Assembly (NCBI RefSeq): GCF_900129425.1
Contig: NZ_LT670817.1
Span: 124,001-188,000, forward strand
Origin: Bradyrhizobium erythrophlei
GTDB taxonomy: Bacteria > Pseudomonadota > Alphaproteobacteria > Rhizobiales > Xanthobacteraceae
DNA length: 64,000 bases
Direction of reading: 5' to 3'
Part shown: piece after piece, positions 16,905-25,761 of the stretch
Layout of the letters: every line of letters starts with the position of its first letter
Numbering within the stretch: the stretch's first letter is position 1
Position numbers and translations under genes: made by a program
Notes under the pieces: model-generated
Told to the model about the DNA's origin: nothing
The model's database searches: none
Seen by the model: only the letters and a program-made list of their open reading frames with translations

Positions 16905-18497
16905 TTACTTATCCAGCCACACGTCCTCGTAGCGATAGCCATTGTAAGAGCTGTTCACCATGATGGTGACACCCTTGACGTAGGGTTGCCAGCACGTGCC
17001 CTGGCGGCCGTGGAAGATGATCGGCCGGGCGACGTCTTCCTGAAGCTGCTTGTCGATTTCCCAAACCAGCTTCTTGCGCTTGCCGATGTCGGTCTCCTGG
17101 GATTCCCGGTCGAACAGCTTTTCGATGCCGGGGTTGCAGTAGTTGGTGTAATTGCGTTCCGAGTGGCAGGAATAATTCTCGTAGAACGACTGGTCCGGGT
17201 CGTCGACCGCGTTGCCGGTGAGGTTGAGACCGAGCGTATAGTCCTTGCGTGCGATTTTCGGGAACCAGTTGGCGGTTTCGACCACTTCAAGTTCGCCGTC
17301 GATATAGATGCTCTTGAGCTGATCGATCAGGATAACGGCGGGGTCGCGGTAATCCGCAATATTGCGCGTCGAGACCTTGACGGCGAGATGCTTGTCGGGC
17401 CCGTAGCCCGCCTTCTGCATCAGCTTGCGTGCTTGCTCCCGATTGGCTTCCACGTCGGGGCCGTAGCCCGGTATCGTCTCCAGCATGTCTTTCGGCATGC
17501 CCCACAATCCCTCCGGCGCGGGCAGCATGGTTCCGCCGATGTCTCCCTGGCCTTCAAACAGGATCGAAACAAACGCCTTTCGATCGAGCGCCAGCGCCAT
17601 CGCGCGGCGAATATCCAGGCTGTCGAACGGAGGCGCGGACGAGTTGACGATGATGTTGGTGCTCACATTGGTCGACGCGACGACACATACCGCGTTCGGC
17701 GCCTGCGTCTTGATGTCCTTGAGAAGCGGGATCGATATCCCGGTCGGAAACGTCATGTCGAATTTTCCGGCGACGAACGCCAGAATGGCTGTCGAACGGT
17801 TCGGGATGATGGTGAACTCGATGCCGTCGAGATGCGGCAGGCCCTTCTTCCAGTAGTCCGGATTGCGGGTGAGCTTGATCGATTCGTTGGCCTTGAACTC
17901 GACGAACTTGAACGGGCCGGTGCCGATCGGGTGCGTGCGCATTTCCGCCGGCGAAACATGGCAGGGATAGATCGGCGTGTATCCGGAGGCGAGCAGCGCC
18001 AACAGCGCCGGCTGCGGCCGCTTCAGGTTGAACGCGACCTCGAAGTCGCCCGATGTGGTGACATCGTTGACCTCGTCGTACCAGGACTTGCGCGGATTCT
18101 GCCGAAACTTCTGCTGCGATTTGCCCATCAGCATGTCGAAGGTGCATTTGACGTCGGCAGATGTGAACGGCTTACCGTCGTGCCACTTCACGCCCTGCCG
18201 CAATTTGAAAGTCAAAACCTTGTTGTCGCCGCTCCAGCCCCAGCTCTCCGCCAGATCCGGAACGATGGTGTCCGGGCTGTTTTGCGCGACGTCCTGCTTG
18301 TAGATGACGAGATTGTTGAACACCGGCATGAACGGAATATTGACCGAATAGGTCGCGCCCTCGTGGATCGAGGCGCTGCCGGGACTGTCACGATGGTAGA
18401 CCCGCAGGATGCCGCCCTGCTTCTCGGCCGCATGCGCAAAATCGGATACCGCCAGCAAAGACAATACGGCGGCGGCAAGCGCTTGCACGCTCCGCAT
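16905..18497 (-). CDS. Periplasmic solute-binding protein of the peptide/nickel ABC family
   Basis: 530 residues with a Sec signal peptide (about 1-23, 'MRSVQALAAAVLSLLAVSDF', cleavage near 'AHAAEK'). Family 5 binding-protein features: 'LAESWGWSGDNKVLTFKLR', 'GVKWHDGKPFTSADVKCTFD' and 'GTGPFKFVEFKANESIKLTR'. It captures the solute for the four downstream transporter genes. The ligand is not predictable; peptides are the family default. The ATG at 18497 has GAGGGAGGGG just upstream. It is the first gene of the operon; 285 bases up to the divergent spermidine-synthase-like gene should hold the promoter. Confidence 0.92.
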   Translation of the reverse strand: MRSVQALAAAVLSLLAVSDFAHAAEKQGGILRVYHRDSPGSASIHEGATYSVNIPFMPVFNNLVIYKQDVAQNSPDTIVPDLAESWGWSGDNKVLTFKLRQGVKWHDGKPFTSADVKCTFDMLMGKSQQKFRQNPRKSWYDEVNDVTTSGDFEVAFNLKRPQPALLALLASGYTPIYPCHVSPAEMRTHPIGTGPFKFVEFKANESIKLTRNPDYWKKGLPHLDGIEFTIIPNRSTAILAFVAGKFDMTFPTGISIPLLKDIKTQAPNAVCVVASTNVSTNIIVNSSAPPFDSLDIRRAMALALDRKAFVSILFEGQGDIGGTMLPAPEGLWGMPKDMLETIPGYGPDVEANREQARKLMQKAGYGPDKHLAVKVSTRNIADYRDPAVILIDQLKSIYIDGELEVVETANWFPKIARKDYTLGLNLTGNAVDDPDQSFYENYSCHSERNYTNYCNPGIEKLFDRESQETDIGKRKKLVWEIDKQLQEDVARPIIFHGRQGTCWQPYVKGVTIMVNSSYNGYRYEDVWLDK

Positions 18498-18782
18498 GTT
18501 CCCCTCCCTCGATGGTTCGGCCTCATTCGGGCCAATTATCTCAAACGATACCATGACGGGGCGGGGGCGCAACCAGCAAGGGCCGGTGTCAATATTGGTA
18601 CTTCGGACTAATGCCAAACTCTCTCAAAAATCGCCGCAGGAAGACCCAAGTCCACCAGGAACAAGCACTTCATTGTCATTTATTCTTATGTGTTTGCGGC
18701 ATATCCGTCGCGCCCGGAGAATACGTGGGTTCAAAAGGCTGGGGCCTCGCCCGATCCAGCCAAAACAGCGTAGAAGCATCGC

Positions 18783-19469
18783 ATGATTCCGTGGTTGCAG
18801 ATCGATTCGGCACGCGTGCCCGGCGCAGACGTTGAGCTTCGCCTGATGCGAAGGGGCGCCGATTTCTCCATGATGCTCGGCCAGAACGAGCTGATGAACA
18901 GCCGCCTCAGCGGATCGGAGGAGGCGCTTGCCACGCTCGCCTGCAGACGAATCGAAGCGGTCAAGCGTCCGCATTTATTGATCGGCGGATTGGGCATGGG
19001 ATTCACCCTCCGCGCCGCCCTCGCGGTGCTGGGACCCGAGGCGCGGATCACGGTGGCCGAGCTTGTGCCCGCCGTGATCGCCTGGGCGCGAGGTCCGCTT
19101 GCCGGCATCTTCGGCGACAGCCTCGACGATCCGCGCGCGAACATTTTGAGCGCCGACGTCGTCGAGGTGATCCAATCTCGTCCCGCGGCGTTCGATGCGA
19201 TCCTTCTCGATGTCGACAATGGTCCCGAAGGCCTGATCCGCGAGGCCAACAATGCGCTCTACAGCCTGAAGGGATTGAAGGCGATCCGCACCGCGCTGCG
19301 GCCGCGCGGCGTGCTCGCGGTCTGGTCGTCGGGGCCGAATCCCGCGTTTACCAGGCGGCTTCGCGACGCCGGCTTCGATGCGAACGAGGTCGGCGTGCGC
19401 GCCACGACCAAGCGCAGCGGGGCGCACCATGTCATCTGGTTTGCGACAAAGCCGGAGGGCGCGCGTTAG
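18783..19469 (+). CDS. Spermidine-synthase-like Rossmann-fold protein
   Basis: 228 residues. The SAM/decarboxylated-SAM pocket is seen as 'LLIGGLGMGFTLRAAL' (about 65-80), an acidic strand end 'ITVAELVPAVIAW' and 'FDAILLDVDNGPEGLI'. This order fits the spermidine synthase/methyltransferase family. The protein is shorter than true spermidine synthases and lacks their N-terminal beta domain, so polyamine synthesis is not assured. No ribosome site stands out. Divergent from the peptide transporter operon, alone on its strand. Confidence 0.75.
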   Translation: MIPWLQIDSARVPGADVELRLMRRGADFSMMLGQNELMNSRLSGSEEALATLACRRIEAVKRPHLLIGGLGMGFTLRAALAVLGPEARITVAELVPAVIAWARGPLAGIFGDSLDDPRANILSADVVEVIQSRPAAFDAILLDVDNGPEGLIREANNALYSLKGLKAIRTALRPRGVLAVWSSGPNPAFTRRLRDAGFDANEVGVRATTKRSGAHHVIWFATKPEGAR

Positions 19470-19492
19470 CTGACGAATCGAGTCGCGGACGA

Positions 19493-19630
19493 TCATTTCG
19501 GAAACGTTGGACTTCCGTAGGGGTAGTACTGCTTCAGGTCGACATTCTGATAGGGGAGGTGGTCCAGACGAATCGTTCCAAGAAATGGCTCCGTCGGCTC
19601 GACCAGCAGGATCGTCCTGGCCTCACACGA
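19493..19630 (-). other. Open peptide frame without a start codon, possible gene remnant
   Basis: Directly after the acyl-CoA synthetase stop, a different minus frame stays open for about 45 codons and reads 'TILLVEPTEPFLGTIRLDHL' and then 'PYQNVDLKQYYPYGSPTFPK' before TGA at 19493-19495. The composition is protein-like, but there is no ATG/GTG/TTG start. It may be the 3' end of a deleted gene or chance. Confidence 0.25.
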
Positions 19631-21173
19631 TCCGCGAGGTCTTGTCGTCCCAGTAACGGTCGCGCAGCAGTCGCTTGTAGAGTTTGCCGGTCGGCAGCCG
19701 CGGCAGTTCGGCCTCGAAGTCGATCGAGCGCGGCACTTTCTGGCGCGACAGCGATTGGCTGCAGAACAGGATCAGTTCCTCGGCGAGATCCGGACACGGC
19801 AGGATTCCTGGCATCGGTTGCACCACCGCTTTCACTTCCTCGCCGAGATCGCCATTGGGAACGCCGAACACGGCAGCGTCGGCGATCTTGGGATGGGTGA
19901 TCAGCAAATTCTCGCATTCCTGCGGATAGATGTTCACGCCGCCCGAGATGATCATGAAAGTGGCCCGGTCGGTCAGATGGAGATAGCCGTCGCCGTCGAC
20001 ATAACCGACGTCGCCGACCGTGCTCATGCTACCGTCCGGCGAGCGCGCCTCTTTGGTCTTGTTCGGATCGTTAAAATATTCAAACGGCGTTGCGGTCTTG
20101 AACCAGACCGTGCCGGGCACTCCGGCCGGACAGGGCCGCATATTTTCGTCGAGAATGTGAAGGTCGCCGAGCATGACCTTGCCGACGGTCCCTCGATGCG
20201 CACTCCATTCGGCGCTGTTGCAGGCGGTAAAGCCGAGACCCTCGGTGGCGCCGTAATATTCGTGGATGATCGGCCCCCACCATTCGATCATGTCTTCCTT
20301 CACCGCCGCCGGGCAGGGCGCCGCGGCATGGATCGCGATCTCCAGGGATGACAGGTCGTGGCGTTTTCGCGCCGCTTCCGGCAGCTTCAGCATGCGCGAG
20401 AACATGGTCGGCACCAGCTGGCTGTGGGTAACGCCCCATTTCTCGATCAGTTCGAGATAGCGCTCCGGATCGAAGCTTTCCATGATGATGGCGGTGCCAC
20501 CCATCCGGATCGTGAGATTGACCGCGGCCTGCGGCGCCGAATGGTACAGCGGCGCCGGCGACAGATAGATCATGCCTTCGCGGTACTGCCAGAGTTTTTG
20601 CAGAAAATCGAACAGCGGCAGCTGCTGGGCCGGCGGTTGTTCCGGCAGCGCGCGCAGAATCCCCTTCGGCCGGCCGGTGGTGCCCGACGAATAAAGCATC
20701 GCGGTGCCGATGCATTCGTCGGCGATGGGCGTGCCGGGCAGGCCGCTCGTTGCTTCTTGCAGGCCGACGATGCGCTCGCTTTCGTTTCGACCATCGGCCA
20801 CGATGCAGAGTTCGACCTTCGGGCAATCCCTGAGCGCCTCACGCGCGATGTCGAGCCTTGCCATGGACGTGATCAGGAGGCGGGATTCGCTGTTGCCGAT
20901 GATGTAGGCAAGTTCGCTCGCGGTCAGATACGAATTCACGCAAGTGAAGTACAGCCCGGACCGTTCGCCGGCGCCGCAGGCTTCGAGGTAGCGGCTGTTG
21001 TTCTCCATGAAGATGGCATAATGGTCGAGCCGCTTCAGGCCGCGATTGCGGAACAGATGCGCGAGGCGATTGCTGCGTGCCTCCAGCTCCCGGTAGGTCA
21101 CCGCCTCGCCGGTACCAGCCATGATGAAGGCGGGCTGCAGCGGACGCAGACGCGCATGCTTGCCGGTGTACAT
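19623..21173 (-). CDS. AMP-dependent acyl-CoA synthetase/ligase
   Basis: 516 residues of the adenylate-forming superfamily. The phosphate-binding loop is 'YSSGTTGRPKG' (161-171). Also present are the 'YYGATEGLGF' adenylate motif, 'VGDVGYVDGDGYLHLTDR' (hinge and ATP contact) and C-terminal 'PRLPTGKLYKRLLR' with the catalytic Lys. It activates a carboxylic acid as an acyl-AMP and transfers it to CoA; the chain type is unknown. The AidB-like acyl-CoA dehydrogenase gene lies upstream on the same strand (159-base gap), which suggests a shared acyl-CoA breakdown role. Confidence 0.92.
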   Translation of the reverse strand: MYTGKHARLRPLQPAFIMAGTGEAVTYRELEARSNRLAHLFRNRGLKRLDHYAIFMENNSRYLEACGAGERSGLYFTCVNSYLTASELAYIIGNSESRLLITSMARLDIAREALRDCPKVELCIVADGRNESERIVGLQEATSGLPGTPIADECIGTAMLYSSGTTGRPKGILRALPEQPPAQQLPLFDFLQKLWQYREGMIYLSPAPLYHSAPQAAVNLTIRMGGTAIIMESFDPERYLELIEKWGVTHSQLVPTMFSRMLKLPEAARKRHDLSSLEIAIHAAAPCPAAVKEDMIEWWGPIIHEYYGATEGLGFTACNSAEWSAHRGTVGKVMLGDLHILDENMRPCPAGVPGTVWFKTATPFEYFNDPNKTKEARSPDGSMSTVGDVGYVDGDGYLHLTDRATFMIISGGVNIYPQECENLLITHPKIADAAVFGVPNGDLGEEVKAVVQPMPGILPCPDLAEELILFCSQSLSRQKVPRSIDFEAELPRLPTGKLYKRLLRDRYWDDKTSRIV

Positions 21174-21281
21174 CGTGCCTCCTCCCGCGGACCGCGTGGC
21201 TTGTTGACAGCCTTGAGCGACAGGTTAGCGGAGGAAATGGCGGACGTCATGCCCTCATGATCACGGCTTTACCGTAAAGCT

Positions 21282-21313
21282 CGTCATGGCCGGGCTTGTC
21301 CCGGGCATCATCC
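21282..21313. repeat. Short dispersed palindromic repeat
   Basis: CGTCATGGCCGGGCTTGTCC followed by CGGGCATCATCC, with GCCGGGC/GTCCCGGGC self-complementarity. A type I recall as frequent between rhizobial genes. It sits in the gap between the dehydrogenase and synthetase genes. Confidence 0.5.
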
Positions 21314-21331
21314 AACCCGGAAAATGACGGG

Positions 21332-23098
21332 TCACGTCCCGAGCAGCCCGGCGATCTCGTTGATCGAAACCCGCCGCTGCGAAAATACAGCTTCCTGGGC
21401 CTCGCGCTCCCAATCCCCGGCGCTCGGCTGAAGCGGATCTTGCGCGCCGAGGCGATGTTCGAGCACGAACCTCGCATACAGGGCCCGGCGCGCATCGAGC
21501 CCCGGCCGAGCTGCCTCGGATGTCATCAGGATGGCGCTCGTGATGTGATAGAGGCAGCTTGCCGCTTGCCGCGCGTTCTCTTCAAGCAGCGGTTCGGCGG
21601 CGACGCGCTCGGCGAAAGCCAGCGTCTGATCCAGCGTCGAGCGCAACCGATCCCGGAAAGCGGCTGGGATGAGCGTAGCTTCATCAAGCAGTTTCGCAAG
21701 GGCGGCAGCGAGGGTGCGATGTGCGCGGCTCTTGCCGACCGCGCGGGTGACGATATCAAGCGCGTTGATGTTGCTGGTGCCTTCCCAGAGCACGCCGATA
21801 TGGGCGTCGCGGATCAACCGCGCATGCACCCACTCCTCGATGTAGCCATTGCCGCCGCGCACTTCCATGGCGCCGGTCGCCACCGGAATGTTGTCGCGGC
21901 AGGCGCGGAATTTCAGCAGCGGGGTGAGAATTCGAAGGATACTTTCCGCTTCCTTCGACCCGGCATTGGCGCGATCCATCGCGCTGGCGGCGAACAGGAA
22001 CATCGAGAGCGCCTGTTCGGTCGGCACCATGATCTTCAGAAGCTGACGGCGGAGCAGCGGAAATTCGAAAATGGTCTTGCCGAAGGCCTCGCGCGTCCGG
22101 GCGCAGACCAGGGCCTCGTTGACGCAGCGCCGCATCATCGCGGCGGCGCGGACGCCGTGGGAAAGCCGCGACAGGTTGACCTGTTCCATCATCTGCTTGA
22201 GGCCGCGCCCGGCATCGCCGACGAGATAGGCCACCGCGCCCTCCAGCAGGATCTCGCCGCTCGCCATCGAGCGGGTGCCCAGCTTGTCCTTGAGGCGAAC
22301 GATGCGGTAGGCGTTGCGGCAGCCGTCCTTCAGCCGGCGCGGCAGCGCAAACAGGGCAAGCCCTGCGGTGCCGGAAGCCGCGCCTTCCGGGCGCGCCAGC
22401 AGCAGCGCGACGTCAGCGTCGGCGTGCGAGCAAAACCATTTGTCGCCGTAGAGCCGCCACACCCCGTCCGCGTAGCGCGCTGTGGTTTCGATGGCGCCGA
22501 CGTCGGAGCCGCCGGAGCGCTCCGTCATGAACTGCGTGCCCTTCCACAGCGTTGCCATGTCATCCGACAGCATCTTCGGCAGCAGATATTCCCTGAGTTC
22601 GGCGCTGGCGAATTTTCTGATGAGATGGATCGAGGTGTCGGTGACGCTGATCGGACACATCAGTCCGAATTCGGCCTGCACGAACAGATATTGCAGCGCA
22701 TATTTGGCGACCGCCGGCAGTGGACGATCCATGCCCAGCGCGCCGGCGCGATGGCTCATGGCGTGAAACTGGAAATCGCCGAACGCGATTTTCTCCATTT
22801 CGCGGTAGGACGAATGATAGTCGATCCAGTCCTCGTCGCGGCCGAAGCGATCCCGTGCGTTCAAGACCGGCGGGTGCTTGTCGGCGGCCCGGGCCAGCTC
22901 ATCGAGCCGCCCGCCCGCCAATGCGCCGAGGCGATCGAAATGAGGCTCCAGCCGCCGAAAGTCGTTCGGCTCCAGATAGTGCCGGAGCAGGTCGCGCAGG
23001 CCGCGATCCCCGGCGTAAAAGTTTTGCCCCGCACAATCCGGCGCCAGGTGATCCGGACCGGTTTCGTGGAGCGGCTTCTGAGTGTGAGGCGCATGCAT
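21332..23098 (-). CDS. AidB-like acyl-CoA dehydrogenase
   Basis: 588 residues, longer than simple acyl-CoA dehydrogenases (about 380-400), which together with 'YLFVQAEFGLMCPISVTDTS' and 'MTERSGGSDVGAIET' points to the AidB branch. FAD-binding segments follow the usual order, and 'GNGYIEEWVHARLIRDAHIG' with 'WEGTSNINALDIV' marks the C-terminal domain. In E. coli AidB belongs to the alkylation response and binds DNA; many homologues instead serve fatty-acid oxidation. The neighbouring acyl-CoA synthetase favours a metabolic role here. The ATG at 23098 is chosen over the longer frame, which has no family-like sequence. Confidence 0.88.
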   Translation of the reverse strand: MHAPHTQKPLHETGPDHLAPDCAGQNFYAGDRGLRDLLRHYLEPNDFRRLEPHFDRLGALAGGRLDELARAADKHPPVLNARDRFGRDEDWIDYHSSYREMEKIAFGDFQFHAMSHRAGALGMDRPLPAVAKYALQYLFVQAEFGLMCPISVTDTSIHLIRKFASAELREYLLPKMLSDDMATLWKGTQFMTERSGGSDVGAIETTARYADGVWRLYGDKWFCSHADADVALLLARPEGAASGTAGLALFALPRRLKDGCRNAYRIVRLKDKLGTRSMASGEILLEGAVAYLVGDAGRGLKQMMEQVNLSRLSHGVRAAAMMRRCVNEALVCARTREAFGKTIFEFPLLRRQLLKIMVPTEQALSMFLFAASAMDRANAGSKEAESILRILTPLLKFRACRDNIPVATGAMEVRGGNGYIEEWVHARLIRDAHIGVLWEGTSNINALDIVTRAVGKSRAHRTLAAALAKLLDEATLIPAAFRDRLRSTLDQTLAFAERVAAEPLLEENARQAASCLYHITSAILMTSEAARPGLDARRALYARFVLEHRLGAQDPLQPSAGDWEREAQEAVFSQRRVSINEIAGLLGT

Positions 23099-23289
23099 GT
23101 CCGACCTCGTTTCCGGAGGCAGCAGAAATCGTCGGGCCTTCAGCTTCCCGGATCGACAGTCGCAACAATGCCTGTCCGACGCCGCCCGGTCGAGCGCGAA
23201 TTGTTCGCCCGGGCAGCCGCCCTGCGGCGGCACTTCGCTAACCTGCCGCTGATGTGCTAGTAGGATTGCTCAACCCCAGGGAGATGGAA

Positions 23290-23592
23290 ATGGACTCGAG
23301 GGCGGACCTCGCCGCATTGAAGGTCGGTGACTTTTCATCGCATCTCGATACGCTCTTCGACATGCAGGCCCCCGGCGGCAGGATCGCGCTGAAGCTTGTA
23401 AAAGCCGAATCGGCCGGCCAGAGCATGCGCGCGGGCGGCGCATTCTCGCTGCTGTTCGTGGCGCCTGCGGGGCCGTGGCTGCCGCAGGCCATTTATCCGG
23501 TCGAGCACCCGGCGCTCGGCATCATCGAGATGTTCCTGGTCCCGATCGGTCCGATGCAGGGCGGCAACGGCTATCAGGCCGTGTTCGCGTGA
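23290..23592 (+). CDS. DUF6916-family protein
   Basis: 100 residues, no signal peptide. It shows the DUF6916 pattern: 'LKVGDFSSHLDTLFDM' at the start, 'LKLVKAES', 'GGAFSLLFVAPAGPWLPQ', 'YPVEHPALGIIEMFLVPIGP' and a terminal 'YQAVFA'. These small beta-rich proteins are often encoded beside tail-collar (MdpB-like) genes, as here, but have no known function. Start 23290 is preferred because AGGGAG lies about seven bases upstream; the in-frame ATG at 23284 is too close. It converges with the GNAT gene, and the 3' ends overlap by 19 bases. Confidence 0.75.
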   Translation: MDSRADLAALKVGDFSSHLDTLFDMQAPGGRIALKLVKAESAGQSMRAGGAFSLLFVAPAGPWLPQAIYPVEHPALGIIEMFLVPIGPMQGGNGYQAVFA

Positions 23593-24149
23593 TCTCCGGT
23601 GCGCGGTGAGGCTGGGGCGGCGGTCCATCGCATCAGGTCATAGACGCCCTTGTCCTCTTCGGTCTTGAAACCGAGCCGACGATAAAGCCGCATCGCCGGG
23701 TTGAACTTCTCGACGTGGATCGATACCGCTTTGCCGGCGATGGCCGCCTCGTCCAGGAGGTCGCGCAGCAGTGCGGCGCCGAGCCCGTGGCCGCGATGCG
23801 CCGGCAGGAACGCGATATCGATAATACGATGCTGGCTCGGCCAGCGTTCGAGATAGAGGCGTCCGATATCTTCGCCGCCGCGCATCGTCACCAGCCAGTC
23901 GGCATCCGGGTAATATTGCTGGTAGTGCGCGTGCTGCGCCTGGAACTGCTGCTCCAGGAAGGCTGCCTTTTGTTCGTCCGGCCAGTCCAGGGCGGCGAGC
24001 TCCTCGGCGCGGGTCGAGGCGTAAACCCGCGCGAGAAACGCAAGATCGGCGTTCGCGATCCGGCGAAACGTCAGCCCCGCATCCGTGGCGCGCGTCCAGC
24101 CGAACGACGTCGCTTCAGGTGCCGGTGCCGCCGACAATGGCCGGTCCAT
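23574..24149 (-). CDS. GNAT-family N-acetyltransferase
   Basis: 191 residues. The acetyl-CoA pyrophosphate loop is 'AHRGHGLGAALLRDLL' (R/QxxGxG/A), preceded by 'IDIAFLPA' (beta 4) and followed by 'VEKFNPAMRLYRRLGFKT', the standard C-terminal motif. The first 25 residues are extra. The gene begins 11 bases after the third collar gene on the same strand, so it is probably co-transcribed with the collar block. It may acetylate a component of that system, or simply be carried along. Confidence 0.85.
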   Translation of the reverse strand: MDRPLSAAPAPEATSFGWTRATDAGLTFRRIANADLAFLARVYASTRAEELAALDWPDEQKAAFLEQQFQAQHAHYQQYYPDADWLVTMRGGEDIGRLYLERWPSQHRIIDIAFLPAHRGHGLGAALLRDLLDEAAIAGKAVSIHVEKFNPAMRLYRRLGFKTEEDKGVYDLMRWTAAPASPRTGDHANTA

Positions 24150-24160
24150 TGCCCTGGAGC

Positions 24161-24685
24161 TTACGAGCGCGGCGGGAAAACGCCTTGCATCGCGATGCAG
24201 AAATTCAGCGTGAGATAGGGCATCAAGTTGTTGTGCGGCTGGCCGCCGCCGGCGGGCGCCACGATGATGCCCGATAGATTGACCAGCGGCGGGGCCGGAG
24301 ACGCCGCGATATAGGGAAGTCCGGCCGATGCCCGCGCGAAGGTGTTGCCGACCGGACTCGTCCTGTTGGCGAGCGGTGCAAGCGCCATCAGATTGTGCGA
24401 GTGCGACGGGATCTCGGATTCCAGCAGTTGGACCGTGTCCTCACCGCCGGTCTCGCCGAGATCATGCAGCGAAAGCCCGGGCCCCTGACCGGGATGCATC
24501 GGCACGCTGCCCTGGATGTTCGGCAGAGCGAAGGTGCTCTTGCCGTCGCCGCCATAGGTGGTGCCGAGCAGCGAGAACAGCGCGGTGTTTTGCGAGATCG
24601 GCAGCAATTGCCCGTTGCAGACCGCCCAACCCTTGGGCGCGAAGTTGAACGGGAATATGCGAATCTCCGCGACGAACGGATCCAT
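24161..24685 (-). CDS. Phage tail-collar (MdpB-like) protein, paralogue 3
   Basis: 174 residues. Collar-domain core: 'GWAVCNGQLLPISQNTALFS', 'LLGTTYGGDGKSTFALPN' and 'GSVPMHPGQGPGLS', a central variable stretch, then a conserved end 'QPHNNLMPYLTLNFCIAMQG' and 'VFPP'. The domain occurs in phage short tail fibres and in stand-alone bacterial proteins of unknown role. No signal peptide. Nine bases separate it from the preceding paralogue, so the three genes form one unit. Confidence 0.88.
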   Translation of the reverse strand: MDPFVAEIRIFPFNFAPKGWAVCNGQLLPISQNTALFSLLGTTYGGDGKSTFALPNIQGSVPMHPGQGPGLSLHDLGETGGEDTVQLLESEIPSHSHNLMALAPLANRTSPVGNTFARASAGLPYIAASPAPPLVNLSGIIVAPAGGGQPHNNLMPYLTLNFCIAMQGVFPPRS

Positions 24686-24694
24686 GGCTTGCTC

Positions 24695-25198
24695 CTAGCT
24701 CTGGCTCGGGAAAATGCCGAACAGCGAGATGATGAAGTCGACGCACAGATACGGCTGGAAGTTGTCGTGCGGCTGACTGCCGCCGGTCATTCCGATCGCG
24801 CCTGCGGCCATGGCGGCTGAGGGAGATTGACTCTCATACATACTGATCGTTGTCGATTGGGCGGGAAAATTGCCGCCCGGATTGGGGCTATTGCCCGTGC
24901 TGCCCGTACACAAAAACGAATGGGTGTGGCCCGGAATTTGCGGCACCGAGAGTACCACTGTCTCGACGCCGCCGTTCTGCGCCAAAGTGAAGCCGTTACC
25001 CTGATGGATCGGAACACGGCCGCGCAGATCCGGCAGTCCGAACGTGCTTTGGCCATCGCCGCCATAGGTGGTGCCGATCAGGTTGAACAAGGTTTCGTTG
25101 TCGGAGATCGGCAGGAGCTGCCCCTCACAAAACAGCCAGCCGGCCGGAGCGAAGTTGCCGGCGAACATGCGGATTTCCCCTACGAAAGGCTGTGACAC
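24695..25198 (-). CDS. Phage tail-collar (MdpB-like) protein, paralogue 2
   Basis: 167 residues with the same frame as its neighbours: 'GWLFCEGQLLPISDNETLFN', 'LIGTTYGGDGQSTFGLPD' and end 'QPHDNFQPYLCVDFIISLFG'. The middle (about 75-130, Ser/Asn/Pro rich) differs most from the other two and probably forms the exposed tip. A 12-base gap to the upstream paralogue. Confidence 0.88.
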   Translation of the reverse strand: MSQPFVGEIRMFAGNFAPAGWLFCEGQLLPISDNETLFNLIGTTYGGDGQSTFGLPDLRGRVPIHQGNGFTLAQNGGVETVVLSVPQIPGHTHSFLCTGSTGNSPNPGGNFPAQSTTISMYESQSPSAAMAAGAIGMTGGSQPHDNFQPYLCVDFIISLFGIFPSQS

Positions 25199-25210
25199 GG
25201 AGATGCTCCC

Positions 25211-25717
25211 TTAGTTCTGCGACGGGAAGATGCCCTGCAGGGCGATGCAGAAGTTGATGGTCAGAAACGGCTGCATGTTGGGATGCGCCTGGCTGCCGCC
25301 CACCATGGCCAAGGTGCCCGCGTGCATGGCGGACGTAGTCGACGTCGGGGCGATGTAGGGATTGGCGGGTGCGGCTTTGGCCAGAAATCCAGAAACCGGG
25401 ATGGCGACTCCGCCATCGCTCGACGAGCCGCTGGCGCTGTGGATGTGCGTTGGGATTTCCGAAATCGAGAGCTGGTGATTCTGTTCGCCCCCGACTTCAC
25501 TGAGGACGTGGCCGTTGCCCGTGTGCATCGGCGTGCGTCCCTGCAGGTTGGGCAGGCCGAAGTTCACCCGACCGTCGCCACCGTAGTTGGTAAGCAAGAG
25601 AGAGAACAGTGCCTGGTTCTGGTTGATTGGCAAAAGCTGCCCGTTGCAGAGCGCCCAGCCGCTCGGCGCGAAGCCAAACGACATCATCCTGATTTCCGAG
25701 AGAAACGGTTCAGCCAC
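25211..25717 (-). CDS. Phage tail-collar (MdpB-like) protein, paralogue 1
   Basis: 168 residues: 'GWALCNGQLLPINQNQALFS', 'LLLTNYGGDGRVNFGLPN', 'GRTPMHTGNGHVLS' and end 'QAHPNMQPFLTINFCIALQG'. It has TNYGGDG where the others have TTYGGDG. First of the three collar genes, starting 45 bases after the stop of the giant adhesin-like gene on the same strand, so read-through or an internal promoter is possible. Confidence 0.88.
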   Translation of the reverse strand: MAEPFLSEIRMMSFGFAPSGWALCNGQLLPINQNQALFSLLLTNYGGDGRVNFGLPNLQGRTPMHTGNGHVLSEVGGEQNHQLSISEIPTHIHSASGSSSDGGVAIPVSGFLAKAAPANPYIAPTSTTSAMHAGTLAMVGGSQAHPNMQPFLTINFCIALQGIFPSQN

Positions 25718-25761
25718 ACCAGCCCCCTGTGCACGCTATCTTACATTGCCAGTATGTCACA

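Noticed and set aside
15219..18611. Plus-strand frame of about 1130 codons over the peptide transporter operon.
   Set aside because: It is the antisense shadow of three well-supported minus genes, is rich in Arg/His/Gln/Asp and has no domain pattern.
24161..25717. Prophage or contractile injection system, because of three collar-domain genes.
   Set aside because: No sheath, tube, baseplate, terminase, capsid, integrase or AAA+ gene occurs in the window.
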